Shown: positions 47,870 to 56,450 of the stretch, in pieces | Numbering within the stretch: position 1 is the first letter of the stretch | How the letters are laid out: each line of letters begins with the position of its first letter | Origin: Hydrogenophaga sp. RAC07 | GTDB lineage: Bacteria > Pseudomonadota > Gammaproteobacteria > Burkholderiales > Burkholderiaceae_C | Length of the DNA stretch: 64,000 nucleotides | Direction: 5' to 3' | Assembly: GCF_001713375.1 (NCBI RefSeq) | Contig: NZ_CP016449.1 | Span: forward strand, 3,100,001-3,164,000 | Notes under the pieces: model-generated | Database searches by the model: none | Seen by the model: the letters and a program-made list of their open reading frames with translations, nothing else | What the model was told of the DNA's origin: nothing | Position numbers and translations under genes: made by a program

Positions 47870-47887
47870 TGCCACACCGGTGTGACA
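47870..47887. promoter_or_regulatory. Candidate activator palindrome, distal
   Basis: TGCCACACCGGTGTGACA is an 18-bp near-perfect inverted repeat matching the site at 47766-47783 at 16 of 18 positions. The two are 104 bases apart, about ten helical turns. It lies just after the end of the glycosyltransferase gene. Confidence 0.55.
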
Positions 47888-47925
47888 GTGGGGCACCCTG
47901 GCCGCGCAGAACAAGGGCGGGTCGA

Positions 47926-49236
47926 TCAGCGCCCGCCCTTGCCAGCCGCCGGCTTCGAACGCCACCGCAACCAGTCGACGGGTTCGTCCACATCCCACAG
48001 CGTCGCCAGCTCGTGCCAGGCGGCGCCGGCCGCACGCAAGCGTTCACGGCTTTGGGTCAACACACGCGGCGTGCTCCATTCCACGTCGACAAACACGTCG
48101 GGCACGGGCTTGCGAAAACCGATGAGCACATAGCCACCGTCCTCGGCCGGGATGAGCACCACATCCACCGACTGCAACGCATCGGTGGCTTGTTGCAGGT
48201 GTTCGGGCGTGAGTGCCGGGCAGTCGGTGCCGACGATGAGCAGTGGCATGTTCGGCGTCTGCGCGAAGTGGTGCGACATGACGACGGCCATGCGATGCCC
48301 CAGATCGCCGCCGGGCTGAGCGGCGGTGTCCACGCCAAGGCGCCGCACCAGCGCGCGAAAGAAGCGGTGTGCGGCATCGGGTGCACACCACAGCGTCACC
48401 ACGCCCGTGCCCGCCGCGCTCGCCGTGGCCAGCGTCTGCAGCGCAAAGCCGCGCTGTGCGCGGGCTGCACCGGCCGCGCCCAGCAAGGGAATCAGCCGCG
48501 TCTTGGCCAGCCCGGCGATCGGGGCCTTGGCAAGGATGGCCACCGCCGCCGGCGCGCGAGGCCGGTAGCCGTAGCGCAGCGCGAGCGTGTGAGCGTCGGT
48601 GCCCAGGGCGTGCGCCGCTCGCAGCCGCCACATGAGCAGCACGGTGCGCCAGAAACCGTGCTGGTCCCAGCGGCGGCCCGAGGTGCTCACGCGCTCGCGC
48701 AGGCAGGCAGGCCTCTCGATGGCCCTGAGGCGCCGGCTCAGCTCGATGTCTTCCATCAAGGGTATGGCCGCAAAACCGCCGACCGATTCGAACAGCCTGC
48801 GCTGCACGAACACCGCCTGGTCGCCGGTGGCCATGGCGGTCAAGCGCGAGCGGTGGTTCATGAACCAGGCCACCAGGGGCAGCAGCGGGTGGCGGCCCTC
48901 GATGCGCACGTCGAACCGGCCCCAGCGGTGGCCGCTGGCCAGCGCCTGCCCGATCAGCCGATCGGCGTCTTCGGGCAGTTGTGTGTCGGCGTGCAGGAAC
49001 AGCAGCACATCGGCGCGTGTGGCGGCAGCGCCCGCATTGAGTTGCGAGGCGCGGCCGCGTGGGGCCTGCAGCACGCGGTCGGCCAGCGGCTGTGCCATGG
49101 CCATGGTGCCGTCGCTGCTGCCCCCATCCACCACCAGCAGCTCGGCGCCGCGAGATCGCAGCGGCGCCAGCGCCTGCAGTCGCGCCACCAGCGTGGCGGC
49201 TTCGTTGAGCACCGGCACGACGATGGCGAGTTTCAT
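47926..49236 (-). CDS. Fused family-2 glycosyltransferase and DUF2064 protein
   Basis: The 436-residue product joins two domains normally encoded apart. The N-terminal half (about 1-225) is a GT2 glycosyltransferase of the TIGR04283 type with VVPVLNEAATL, LVVDGGSSDGT and LFLHADTQLP. The C-terminal half (about 230-425) is a TIGR04282/DUF2064 nucleotidyltransferase-like domain with AILAKAPIAGLAKTRL and GTDCPALTPEHL. Products of both families are found together in sugar-nucleotide or glycolipid contexts. It overlaps the kinase-like gene by four bases. Confidence 0.85.
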   Translation of the reverse strand: MKLAIVVPVLNEAATLVARLQALAPLRSRGAELLVVDGGSSDGTMAMAQPLADRVLQAPRGRASQLNAGAAATRADVLLFLHADTQLPEDADRLIGQALASGHRWGRFDVRIEGRHPLLPLVAWFMNHRSRLTAMATGDQAVFVQRRLFESVGGFAAIPLMEDIELSRRLRAIERPACLRERVSTSGRRWDQHGFWRTVLLMWRLRAAHALGTDAHTLALRYGYRPRAPAAVAILAKAPIAGLAKTRLIPLLGAAGAARAQRGFALQTLATASAAGTGVVTLWCAPDAAHRFFRALVRRLGVDTAAQPGGDLGHRMAVVMSHHFAQTPNMPLLIVGTDCPALTPEHLQQATDALQSVDVVLIPAEDGGYVLIGFRKPVPDVFVDVEWSTPRVLTQSRERLRAAGAAWHELATLWDVDEPVDWLRWRSKPAAGKGGR

Positions 49237-50291
49237 GCGCGCAGCCCGCGTTCAAACCGGTCGAAGCCGGCGAGCACGCCGTCCACCACGTCGGCGCTCA
49301 GGTAGTGGTGCACACGCTCGCGCACATGGTCCACCAGTGCAGCCTCGCTGCGTTCGCCGGACCAGTCCTCGCCGTCGGCACCGGCGTGTGCCGATGCGCC
49401 GGAGAGTGCGCGCCACTTCGCGCACCAGGTGATGGACCACAACCACATGGCACGGCGAAGCACCCCGTGCCAGGGCCGTGCAGCCGCAGCGATCGGCCCC
49501 ACCGCGCCGGCCCAGGCCGCGTAGAAGCCCAGCACCTCATCGGCCGCGAGCACCGTCTGCGTGTCCACGTCCCAGGTGGTGGAGGTGTAGAGCGTGGCGT
49601 GGGCCAGGTCCAGGCCCGGGAAGGCGTAGCGGCACTTCTCCAGATCAACCAGCACGGCGCGGCCATCCGGCTGCACGATGAAGTTGCCCGGGTGGGCGTC
49701 GAAGGCAACAAGGCAGCGTGCGGGCCGTTCGGTGCCGTTCACGCAGGCCAGCAGCCGCTGGCGCTCGCCTTCGATGGCCGTCAACACCGGGACCGAGAGT
49801 CCAGCCGCGGCCAGGTGGGCCGCCTGTGCGTCAATCTCGCGCACCAGCGCCAGCAAGGGGTCGGCCGCGTTGAGCAGCGGTACGCGTGCCGCGGTTTCGC
49901 GCAAGGGCAGCGCGTGCAGGGCCGCGAGTGCCACGGCCAACGCAGGCAGGTCGTGTGGCAGGCGGGCCGGGCGGCCTTCGATGGTCTGCACCAGCAGGGC
50001 GCCACGCGGCAGGTGCTCCGAGGGCGGCAGCACGCCGTGCAATGCGGGCGTGTGGCCACTGGCCGCGGCGCGCTCGAAACAGGCGCGCTGGTAGTCCAGG
50101 TTGCCTTGCGCGGTCAATCCCAGTTGGCTCTGCTTGGGGATGCGGGCGAGCCAGGCGGTGCCTTGCAGGCGAACGTGGTCGTGCGCGAGGCCCTTGTCGG
50201 GCAGCGGCACCAAGGGCCGTCCGGCGGCAGGGTGGCCGGCCGCCTGCAAGGCGGCGCGCAAGCGTTGGACGGTGTCGGTGTGATGCGGCAA
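49233..50291 (-). CDS. Phosphotransferase (APH/choline kinase family)
   Basis: The 352-residue product has the kinase-like APH fold: a weak N-lobe, then the catalytic CLVAFDAHPGNFIVQ (D-x-H-x-G-N) and the DFG-equivalent VLVDLEKCRYAFPGLDLAHA. The start is taken at TTG 50291 (PHHTDTVQRLRAA after the first residue), because no ATG lies in frame and the open frame continues far upstream by chance. It is translationally coupled to the glycosyltransferase, so it may phosphorylate a sugar or lipid used by that enzyme. Confidence 0.75.
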   Translation of the reverse strand: MPHHTDTVQRLRAALQAAGHPAAGRPLVPLPDKGLAHDHVRLQGTAWLARIPKQSQLGLTAQGNLDYQRACFERAAASGHTPALHGVLPPSEHLPRGALLVQTIEGRPARLPHDLPALAVALAALHALPLRETAARVPLLNAADPLLALVREIDAQAAHLAAAGLSVPVLTAIEGERQRLLACVNGTERPARCLVAFDAHPGNFIVQPDGRAVLVDLEKCRYAFPGLDLAHATLYTSTTWDVDTQTVLAADEVLGFYAAWAGAVGPIAAAARPWHGVLRRAMWLWSITWCAKWRALSGASAHAGADGEDWSGERSEAALVDHVRERVHHYLSADVVDGVLAGFDRFERGLRA

Positions 50292-50390
50292 GCCGGGGTA
50301 CCTCGGAGAAGACGGCGTTGAAGGGAGCGAAGGTGTAAGAATGCATCGGCCCCGGCGACCGACAGGTTGCAAACCCACACTGGAATTGTC

Positions 50391-52553
50391 GTGAGCTTTC
50401 GAAAAATCTTTCTGCTGGCTGTGGTCGTTCTGGGACTCGCGGCCTTTTTCTTTTTTGATCTGGGCCGCTTTCTGAGCCTGGACTACCTCAAACAGAGCCA
50501 GGCCCGCTTCGAGGCACTCTACGCGGCCGAGCCGCTGACCGTGTCGCTGGCGTACTTCGCCCTCTACGTGGTGGCCACCGCCCTCTCGTTCCCGGGAGCG
50601 GCCATCATCACGCTGGCCGGTGGCGCCATCTTCGGCTTGTGGTGGGGAACGCTGCTGGTGTCGTTCGCCTCCAGCCTGGGCGCCACGCTGGCGTTTCTGG
50701 TCTCGCGCTTCGTGCTGCGCGACAGCATCGAGGCGAAGTTCGGCAACCGCCTGGCCGAGATCAACCGCGGCATCGAGAAAGACGGCGCGTTCTACCTCTT
50801 CACACTGCGGCTGATCCCGGTGGTGCCGTTCTTCGTGATCAACCTGGTGATGGGCCTCACCAAGATGAAGGCGCTGACCTTCTACGCGGTGAGCCAGGTC
50901 GGCATGCTGGCCGGCACGCTGGTGTATGTGAACGCGGGCACGCAGCTGGCGCAGATCGAGTCGCTGCAGGGCATCCTGAGCCCGGCGCTGCTGGGCTCGT
51001 TTGTGTTGCTGGGCGTGTTTCCCTTGATCGCAAAAGGAATCGTGGGACTGCTTCAGAAGCGCAAGGTGTACGCGCGCTGGGCCGGCGTGAAACCCAAACG
51101 CTTTGACCGCAACCTGATCGTGATCGGCGCCGGCGCGGGCGGCCTGGTGTCGGCCTACATCGCGGCGGTGGTGAAGGCCAAGGTCACGCTGGTCGAGGCG
51201 CACAAGATGGGCGGTGACTGCCTGAACTACGGCTGTGTGCCGAGCAAGGCGCTCATCAAGAGCGCAAAGCTGGCGCACCAGATGCGCCACGGCGACACCT
51301 ATGGTCTGCACAGCACGCCGCCCACCTTCAGCTTCAAGGCGGTGATGCAGCGCATCCAGGCCATCGTGCGCGCCATCGAACCGCACGACAGCGTGGAGCG
51401 CTACACCGGGCTGGGCGTGGAGGTGCTGCAGGGTTACGCGAAGCTGCTGAACCCGTGGACGGTGGAGATCACGCTGAACGACGGCAGCAGACAAACGCTC
51501 ACCACCCGCAGCATCGTGATCGCCGCCGGTGCCCGGCCGTTTGTGCCGCCCCTGCCCGGCCTGGAAGACAGCGGCTACGTGACCAGCGACACCATGTGGG
51601 ACAAGTTCGGCGAACTCGACGAGGTGCCGAAACGCCTCGTGGTGCTGGGCGGAGGCCCGATCGGCTGCGAACTTGCACAGAGCTTTGCGCGCCTGGGCTC
51701 GCAGGTGACGCAGGTGGAAATGGCGCCGCGCGTGATGGCGCGTGAAGACGAAGAGGTGAGCGAGCTGGCGCGCCAGGCGCTCATGAAAGACGGTGTGGAT
51801 GTGCGCACCGGCCACAAGGCGCTGCGGGTGGACAACTCGGGAGGTGTGAAAGCCTTGGTGGTGGAACACGCCGGCGCCGAGCAGCGCATCGAATTCGACG
51901 AACTGCTCTGCGCCGTGGGCCGCAGCGCGCGCCTCACCGGCTACGGCCTGGAAGAGCTGGGCATCCCGACGAACAAGACGGTGGAGACCAACGAGTACCT
52001 GCAGACGCTCTACCCCAACATCTACGCCGCGGGCGACGTGGCCGGGCCCTACCAGTTCACCCACGTGGCGGCGCACCAGGCCTGGTACGCGGCGGTCAAC
52101 GCGCTGTTTGGCGACTTCAAGAAGTTCAAGGCCGACTACCGCGTGATCCCCTGGGCCACCTTCATCGACCCCGAGGTGGCGCGCGTGGGACTGAACGAGC
52201 AGGAGGCGAAAGAAAAGGGCATCGCGGTGAAGGTGACGAAGTACGGCATCGACGACCTCGACCGCGCGATTGCCGACAGCGAAGCGCACGGCTTCGTGAA
52301 GGTGCTCACCGTGCCGGGCAAGGACACCATCCTGGGTGTGACCATCGTCGGCACCCACGCGGCGGATTTGCTGGCCGAGTACGTGCTGGCCATGAAACAC
52401 GGCCTGGGCCTGAACAAGATCCTGGGCACCATCCACACCTACCCCACGCTGGCCGAGGCCAACAAGTACGCGGCAGGTGAGTGGAAACGCGCGCACGCGC
52501 CGCAGCAGCTGCTGGCCTGGGTGGGCCGGTTTCATGACTGGCGGCGCGGATGA
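50391..52553 (+). CDS. TVP38/DedA membrane domain fused to a pyridine nucleotide-disulfide oxidoreductase
   Basis: The 720-residue product has an N-terminal TVP38/TMEM64 (SNARE-associated) membrane domain with about six spans (residues 5-225, including SFPGAAIITLAGGAIFG) and a C-terminal flavoprotein of the mercuric reductase/dihydrolipoamide dehydrogenase type (about 235-715). The latter has the FAD motif GAGAGG, the redox disulfide DCLNYGC, the NAD motif GGGPIGCELAQ, AAGDVAG and the dimerisation domain. GTG 50391 is chosen over a TTG 24 bases upstream. The pairing of a membrane channel-like domain with a reductase is known in some bacteria; function is unsettled. Confidence 0.88.
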   Translation: MSFRKIFLLAVVVLGLAAFFFFDLGRFLSLDYLKQSQARFEALYAAEPLTVSLAYFALYVVATALSFPGAAIITLAGGAIFGLWWGTLLVSFASSLGATLAFLVSRFVLRDSIEAKFGNRLAEINRGIEKDGAFYLFTLRLIPVVPFFVINLVMGLTKMKALTFYAVSQVGMLAGTLVYVNAGTQLAQIESLQGILSPALLGSFVLLGVFPLIAKGIVGLLQKRKVYARWAGVKPKRFDRNLIVIGAGAGGLVSAYIAAVVKAKVTLVEAHKMGGDCLNYGCVPSKALIKSAKLAHQMRHGDTYGLHSTPPTFSFKAVMQRIQAIVRAIEPHDSVERYTGLGVEVLQGYAKLLNPWTVEITLNDGSRQTLTTRSIVIAAGARPFVPPLPGLEDSGYVTSDTMWDKFGELDEVPKRLVVLGGGPIGCELAQSFARLGSQVTQVEMAPRVMAREDEEVSELARQALMKDGVDVRTGHKALRVDNSGGVKALVVEHAGAEQRIEFDELLCAVGRSARLTGYGLEELGIPTNKTVETNEYLQTLYPNIYAAGDVAGPYQFTHVAAHQAWYAAVNALFGDFKKFKADYRVIPWATFIDPEVARVGLNEQEAKEKGIAVKVTKYGIDDLDRAIADSEAHGFVKVLTVPGKDTILGVTIVGTHAADLLAEYVLAMKHGLGLNKILGTIHTYPTLAEANKYAAGEWKRAHAPQQLLAWVGRFHDWRRG

Positions 52554-53305
52554 TGGCGCCGGCCCGCGCACTGGCGGCGGTCCTGCTCGCCACCAGCCTG
52601 AACGCCCTGGCCCAGACACCTCTGCCCGCGCTGGTGCAAGCCGATGGCGCACTGAACCCCGCCTGGCGGTTTGTGGGTTTCCCCAAGGCCAAGGCCGACA
52701 TCCCTTTCACGCGTTTTGAAGCCGGCCGCATCGATGGCGTGCCGGCGGTGCAGGTGGTCACGGCGTCGAGCTACGGCACGCTGGTGCAGGACTGGAGCGG
52801 CCCCCCTCCGGCACGTTTGCAGTGGCGCTGGCGGCTGGATGCGCCGCTGTCGGGCGGCCAGCGCGCGCCCGACATCCTGACCAAGGCCGGCGACGACGCG
52901 GCCCTGAAGGTCTGCGTGATGTTCGACCACGCGCTGGACCGCGTGCCCTTCGTGGAACGCACGGTGCTGCGCATCGCGCGCAGCGTGAGCGGCGAGTCCT
53001 TGCCGGCGGCCACCGTCTGCTACGTGTGGGACAGCACCCACCCCGCCCTCACACAAGGCCCCAACCCCTACACCCGGCGGGTGCGCTTCATCAGCCTGCA
53101 AGGCGTGGGTGCACCGATTGCACGTTGGGTGACAGAGTCGCGCGACCTGGCGGCGGACTTCGCCACGCTGTTCGCGGACGAGCTGACCGCAGGTGCTGCG
53201 GCACCGCGCATCACCCGCGTGCTGATCGGCGCCGACAGCGACAACACCGCCAGCACCAGCAGCGGCTGGGTCGCCGATCTCCGGTGGGGCAACAGCGTGC
53301 CTTGA
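52550..53305 (+). CDS. Exported DUF3047 protein
   Basis: The 251-residue product has a signal peptide ([16 protein letters not shown]) and a DUF3047 domain with [20 protein letters not shown], and [13 protein letters not shown]. The fold is probably a beta sandwich; the function of the family is unknown. It starts at an ATG overlapping the stop of the flavoprotein fusion, so the two are co-translated. Confidence 0.8.
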   Translation: MMAPARALAAVLLATSLNALAQTPLPALVQADGALNPAWRFVGFPKAKADIPFTRFEAGRIDGVPAVQVVTASSYGTLVQDWSGPPPARLQWRWRLDAPLSGGQRAPDILTKAGDDAALKVCVMFDHALDRVPFVERTVLRIARSVSGESLPAATVCYVWDSTHPALTQGPNPYTRRVRFISLQGVGAPIARWVTESRDLAADFATLFADELTAGAAAPRITRVLIGADSDNTASTSSGWVADLRWGNSVP

Positions 53306-53328
53306 CACGGCACGTACCATCGGAGCCC

Positions 53329-54480
53329 ATGCACCACGGCATCAAGAAACTCCTCCTGCTCGGCGCCGGTCATGCCCACGTGCATGTGCTGGCCAGCCTG
53401 GCGCAGCACCGACCCGCCGATCTGGATGTGACGGTGCTCACGCCGTTTGCGTACCAGACCTACAGCGGCATGACACCCGGCTTTGTGGCCGGCCACTACG
53501 CCGAAGCCGACTGCCGCATCGCGTTGGAGCCGCTGGTGCGCGCGGCCGGCGCGCGCTGGGTGCAGGGCCGCTGCAATGGCATCGACCCGGTGGGCAACAC
53601 CGTGAGCGTCACGGCCGCGGGCGGTGCGCAAGGTGTGCCGGCCGAGCTGGGATTTGACGAGCTGTCCATCGACACCGGCGCTGTGATCGACCGCGCGCGG
53701 CTCGAAGCCGACATGCCGGGTGCGGCCACCCACGCACTCGCCGTGCGTCCCATCGAAGCCTTTGCCCAACTCTGGCCGCAAGTGATGGAACTGGCGCAAC
53801 AGAAGCCGGTGTCGCTCGCGGTGGTGGGCGCGGGCGCTGCCGGCATTGAACTGGTGTTTGCGGCCGAGCAGGCCATTCGCCTTCAAGGCAAGCCCGGGGC
53901 GCGTTTCACGCTCGTCACCGGAGGACCCGAGGTGGCCGACGGCTACCGCCCCGCGGTGCAACGCAAGGTGCTGCGCCAGCTCAAGCGGCGCGGCATCACG
54001 GTGCTGCGCGAAGCCTGCGTGGGCATGGCCGCGGGCGAAGTGCTGCTGGGCAACGGCGCACGCCTGGCCTGTGACGTGCCGCTGCTGGCCATCGGCACCC
54101 ACGCGCCGCCGTGGCTGCAGGGCAGCGGTCTGGCCCTCTCGGACACCGGGCATGTGCTGGTCAACGCGTTCCAGCAAAGCACCAGCCACCCCCAGGTGTT
54201 TGCCGCGGGCGACGTGGCCAGCCGTGCCGATGTGCCGCACGCGCGCAGCGGCGTGTATGCCGTGCGCGCCGGCCCGCCGCTGGCGCATAACCTCCTGGCG
54301 TTTCACCAGCGCAAACCGTTGAAGCCCCACCAGCCGCCGAAGCACACACTCAACCTGCTGTCATGCGGCACCGGCCATGCCATTGCCAGCTACGGCCCGC
54401 TGAGTCTGGAGGGCGCCTGGGCCTGGCGCTGGAAAGACCGGATCGACCGTTCGTTCATCGAGCGTTACCAAATCACTTGA
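53329..54480 (+). CDS. SelD-associated FAD/NAD(P) oxidoreductase
   Basis: The 383-residue flavoprotein has [14 protein letters not shown] at the N-terminus, a second nucleotide-binding GAGAAGIEL near residue 165-173, and VFAAGDVAS near residue 290. The N-terminal pattern with GHAHV and [13 protein letters not shown] fits the NDH-2-like family that in some bacteria is fused to the N-terminus of SelD (TIGR03169). Here it is separate but lies 2 kb from selD. It may make a reduced selenium species for SelD. CGGAG precedes the ATG. Confidence 0.8.
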   Translation: MHHGIKKLLLLGAGHAHVHVLASLAQHRPADLDVTVLTPFAYQTYSGMTPGFVAGHYAEADCRIALEPLVRAAGARWVQGRCNGIDPVGNTVSVTAAGGAQGVPAELGFDELSIDTGAVIDRARLEADMPGAATHALAVRPIEAFAQLWPQVMELAQQKPVSLAVVGAGAAGIELVFAAEQAIRLQGKPGARFTLVTGGPEVADGYRPAVQRKVLRQLKRRGITVLREACVGMAAGEVLLGNGARLACDVPLLAIGTHAPPWLQGSGLALSDTGHVLVNAFQQSTSHPQVFAAGDVASRADVPHARSGVYAVRAGPPLAHNLLAFHQRKPLKPHQPPKHTLNLLSCGTGHAIASYGPLSLEGAWAWRWKDRIDRSFIERYQIT

Positions 54481-54531
54481 TTCGGGTACCCCACTGGGTA
54501 GACTCCGCCGGTGTCATCCAGCCAGAACTCC

Positions 54532-55341
54532 ATGAAAGCCCATCACACCTTCGCAGCGCTCGCGCGGCTCATCGCGGCATGCGTCGTGTTCATCTCTGCC
54601 GGCGCATTCGCGCAGACCGACGCATCGCCACCGCGCCTGCACCCCTGGCAGGCCGCCGCGCCTCGCCTCACGGCCGAGGCTTACTTCACCAACCTCCAGG
54701 ACGGCGACCAGATCGAGACGCCCTACCTCGTGAAGTTCGGGCTCTCGGGTGGTTGGGGCCTCGCCCCCATTGCCCAGCCAGGGCGCGCACGCAGCGGCCA
54801 CCACCACCTGCTGGTCAACCGCGACCTGCCGCTGAACTTCAAACAGGCCCTGCCCTTCAACGAGCAGTACATCCACTTCGGCAAAGGCCAGATGGAAACC
54901 GTGCTCACGCTGGAGCCAGGCACCTACACCCTGCGCATGTTGCTGGCCGACCAGAAGCACCTGCCGCACTTTGTGTTCAGCAAACCAACGCGCATCACGG
55001 TGACGCGCAAGAGCGACGTTGACCCCAAGACGCTGTCGGCCAAGGGCCTGTTCATCAGGCTGGACGGTGCCACCCAGAAAAATCCGTTTCGTGTGCAGTT
55101 TCATGCGTCGGCGCTGGACGTGGCGCACCGCGAACAAGGCATTGCCAACACCGGCCACTTCCGCCTGACGGCCACTCCCGAACGGGGTGCACCCGCGGTG
55201 TTGGACTTCCCCGAAGGCCAGACCGAGGTGTGGCTGGCACCGCCCGCCGGCAACTACGCCCTGCAGCTCGATCTGATGGACAACATGAACCCCGGCAAAA
55301 CGCTGATCGAGCCCGCGCGCGCGACCGTGCGCGTGGAGTGA
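54532..55341 (+). CDS. Exported DUF4399 protein
   Basis: The 269-residue product has a signal peptide (about residues 1-28) and DUF4399, with GHHHLLVN and LEPGTYTLRMLLAD, followed by a second beta domain (about 165-268) of similar flavour. The histidine cluster suggests metal binding. A GTG at 54511 is an alternative start; neither has a good ribosome site. It lies between the flavoprotein and the selenoneine genes without obvious coupling. Confidence 0.8.
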   Translation: MKAHHTFAALARLIAACVVFISAGAFAQTDASPPRLHPWQAAAPRLTAEAYFTNLQDGDQIETPYLVKFGLSGGWGLAPIAQPGRARSGHHHLLVNRDLPLNFKQALPFNEQYIHFGKGQMETVLTLEPGTYTLRMLLADQKHLPHFVFSKPTRITVTRKSDVDPKTLSAKGLFIRLDGATQKNPFRVQFHASALDVAHREQGIANTGHFRLTATPERGAPAVLDFPEGQTEVWLAPPAGNYALQLDLMDNMNPGKTLIEPARATVRVE

Positions 55342-55362
55342 CGCTACCGGGTTGAGCGGCTG

Positions 55363-56058
55363 TCAGCAGCCGAGCTGTTCGGCCAGGTGCACCAGGCTCT
55401 TCGCATGGAAGGTGTTGGCCGCATCGGGTGACACGTCCTTGGGGTGCTGCGCACCGAACTCCAGCGGGCGCTCGATGTAGGCGGTGCGCAAACCGCAGGC
55501 CCGCGCCGCCGCCAGATCGTCCTGATGGGCAGCCACCAGCATCACGTCGCCGGGTGCCACGTCAAACACCCGGGCCACACCGAGGTAGGTTGCGGGGTCG
55601 GGTTTGTAGGCACGGAACACCTCGGCCGACAGCACGCAGTCCCATAGCAGTCCCGCGCGCTTGGCCATGTTGGTGAGCAGGCCGATGTTGCCGTTGGACA
55701 GGCTGCAGATGGTGTGGCGTGTTTTCAGGCGCGTGAGCCCGGCCACCGTGTCGGGCCACGGATCGAGCCGGTGCCAGACCTTGTTGAGGTGCTGTTTCTG
55801 CGCTTCGGTGAGCCCGGTCAGCCCGAACTTCGGCAACAGTTCGTCCAGGATGAGCCGGTGCAGATCGTCGATCAGCGTCCAGCCCAGTTCGCCCGAACGC
55901 ACGCGCTCCATGGCCGGCTGGTAACCCGCACGCCAGGCCAGTGCAAACGCATCGGCGTCCACCTGCGGATAGAGCGCGACGACTTCGCGCTGGATGCTGC
56001 CGTGCCAGTCGACCACGGTGCCGAAGATGTCGAAGGCGAGGATGGGGGTGGAGGTCAT
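55363..56058 (-). CDS. HAD-family haloacid dehalogenase-like hydrolase
   Basis: The 231-residue product resembles type II 2-haloacid dehalogenases: nucleophile Asp10 in AFDIFGTVVDWH, SLSNGNIGLL and AYKPDPATYL with the catalytic lysine, and MLVAAHQDDLAAAR at the end. Real dehalogenases have a Tyr or Phe after the first Asp motif as here, but substrate cannot be told. It is the last gene of a minus-strand run beginning at senB and is 5 bases after the RidA gene. Confidence 0.88.
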   Translation of the reverse strand: MTSTPILAFDIFGTVVDWHGSIQREVVALYPQVDADAFALAWRAGYQPAMERVRSGELGWTLIDDLHRLILDELLPKFGLTGLTEAQKQHLNKVWHRLDPWPDTVAGLTRLKTRHTICSLSNGNIGLLTNMAKRAGLLWDCVLSAEVFRAYKPDPATYLGVARVFDVAPGDVMLVAAHQDDLAAARACGLRTAYIERPLEFGAQHPKDVSPDAANTFHAKSLVHLAEQLGC

Positions 56059-56063
56059 GGGGT

Positions 56064-56447
56064 TCAGCGCTGTTTGAGTGCCGTGACCTCGATCTCGATC
56101 TTCATGCGCGGATCGAGCAGACCCGCCGTGATCATCATGGCAGCCGGGCGGGCGGTGCCCAGGTGCTTGCGCAACACCGGCCAGCAGGCTTCGAAGTCGG
56201 CGCCATCGGGCAGCACGTAGTTCACACGCACCACGTCGTCCAGGCTGGCGCCGGCCTGTTTGAGCGCGGCGGCGATGTTCTGCAGGCAATGTTCGGCCTG
56301 CTCCACCACGCTCTCGGAGATGGTCATGGTGGTGTAGTCGAACCCCGTGGTGCCCGAGACGAACACCCAGTCGCCCGCGACCACGGCGCGTGAATAACCG
56401 ATCTGCCGCTCGAATGGCGAGCCGGAGCTGATGCGCCTGCGCTCCAT
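56064..56447 (-). CDS. RidA-family protein
   Basis: The 127-residue product is a YjgF/YER057c/UK114 family member with VVAGDWVFVSGTTGFD, VEQAEHCLQNIAAALKQAGAS and the C-terminal MKIEIEVTALK. Family enzymes deaminate reactive imines; some members have other roles. It is three bases after selD on the same strand, which suggests a protective or accessory role in the selenium pathway. Confidence 0.88.
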   Translation of the reverse strand: MERRRISSGSPFERQIGYSRAVVAGDWVFVSGTTGFDYTTMTISESVVEQAEHCLQNIAAALKQAGASLDDVVRVNYVLPDGADFEACWPVLRKHLGTARPAAMMITAGLLDPRMKIEIEVTALKQR

Positions 56448-56450
56448 GGC

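Noticed and set aside
50292..52652. Very long minus-strand open frame opposite the flavoprotein fusion
   Set aside because: It is the reverse shadow of a GC-rich gene; only the part below 50291 has kinase motifs.
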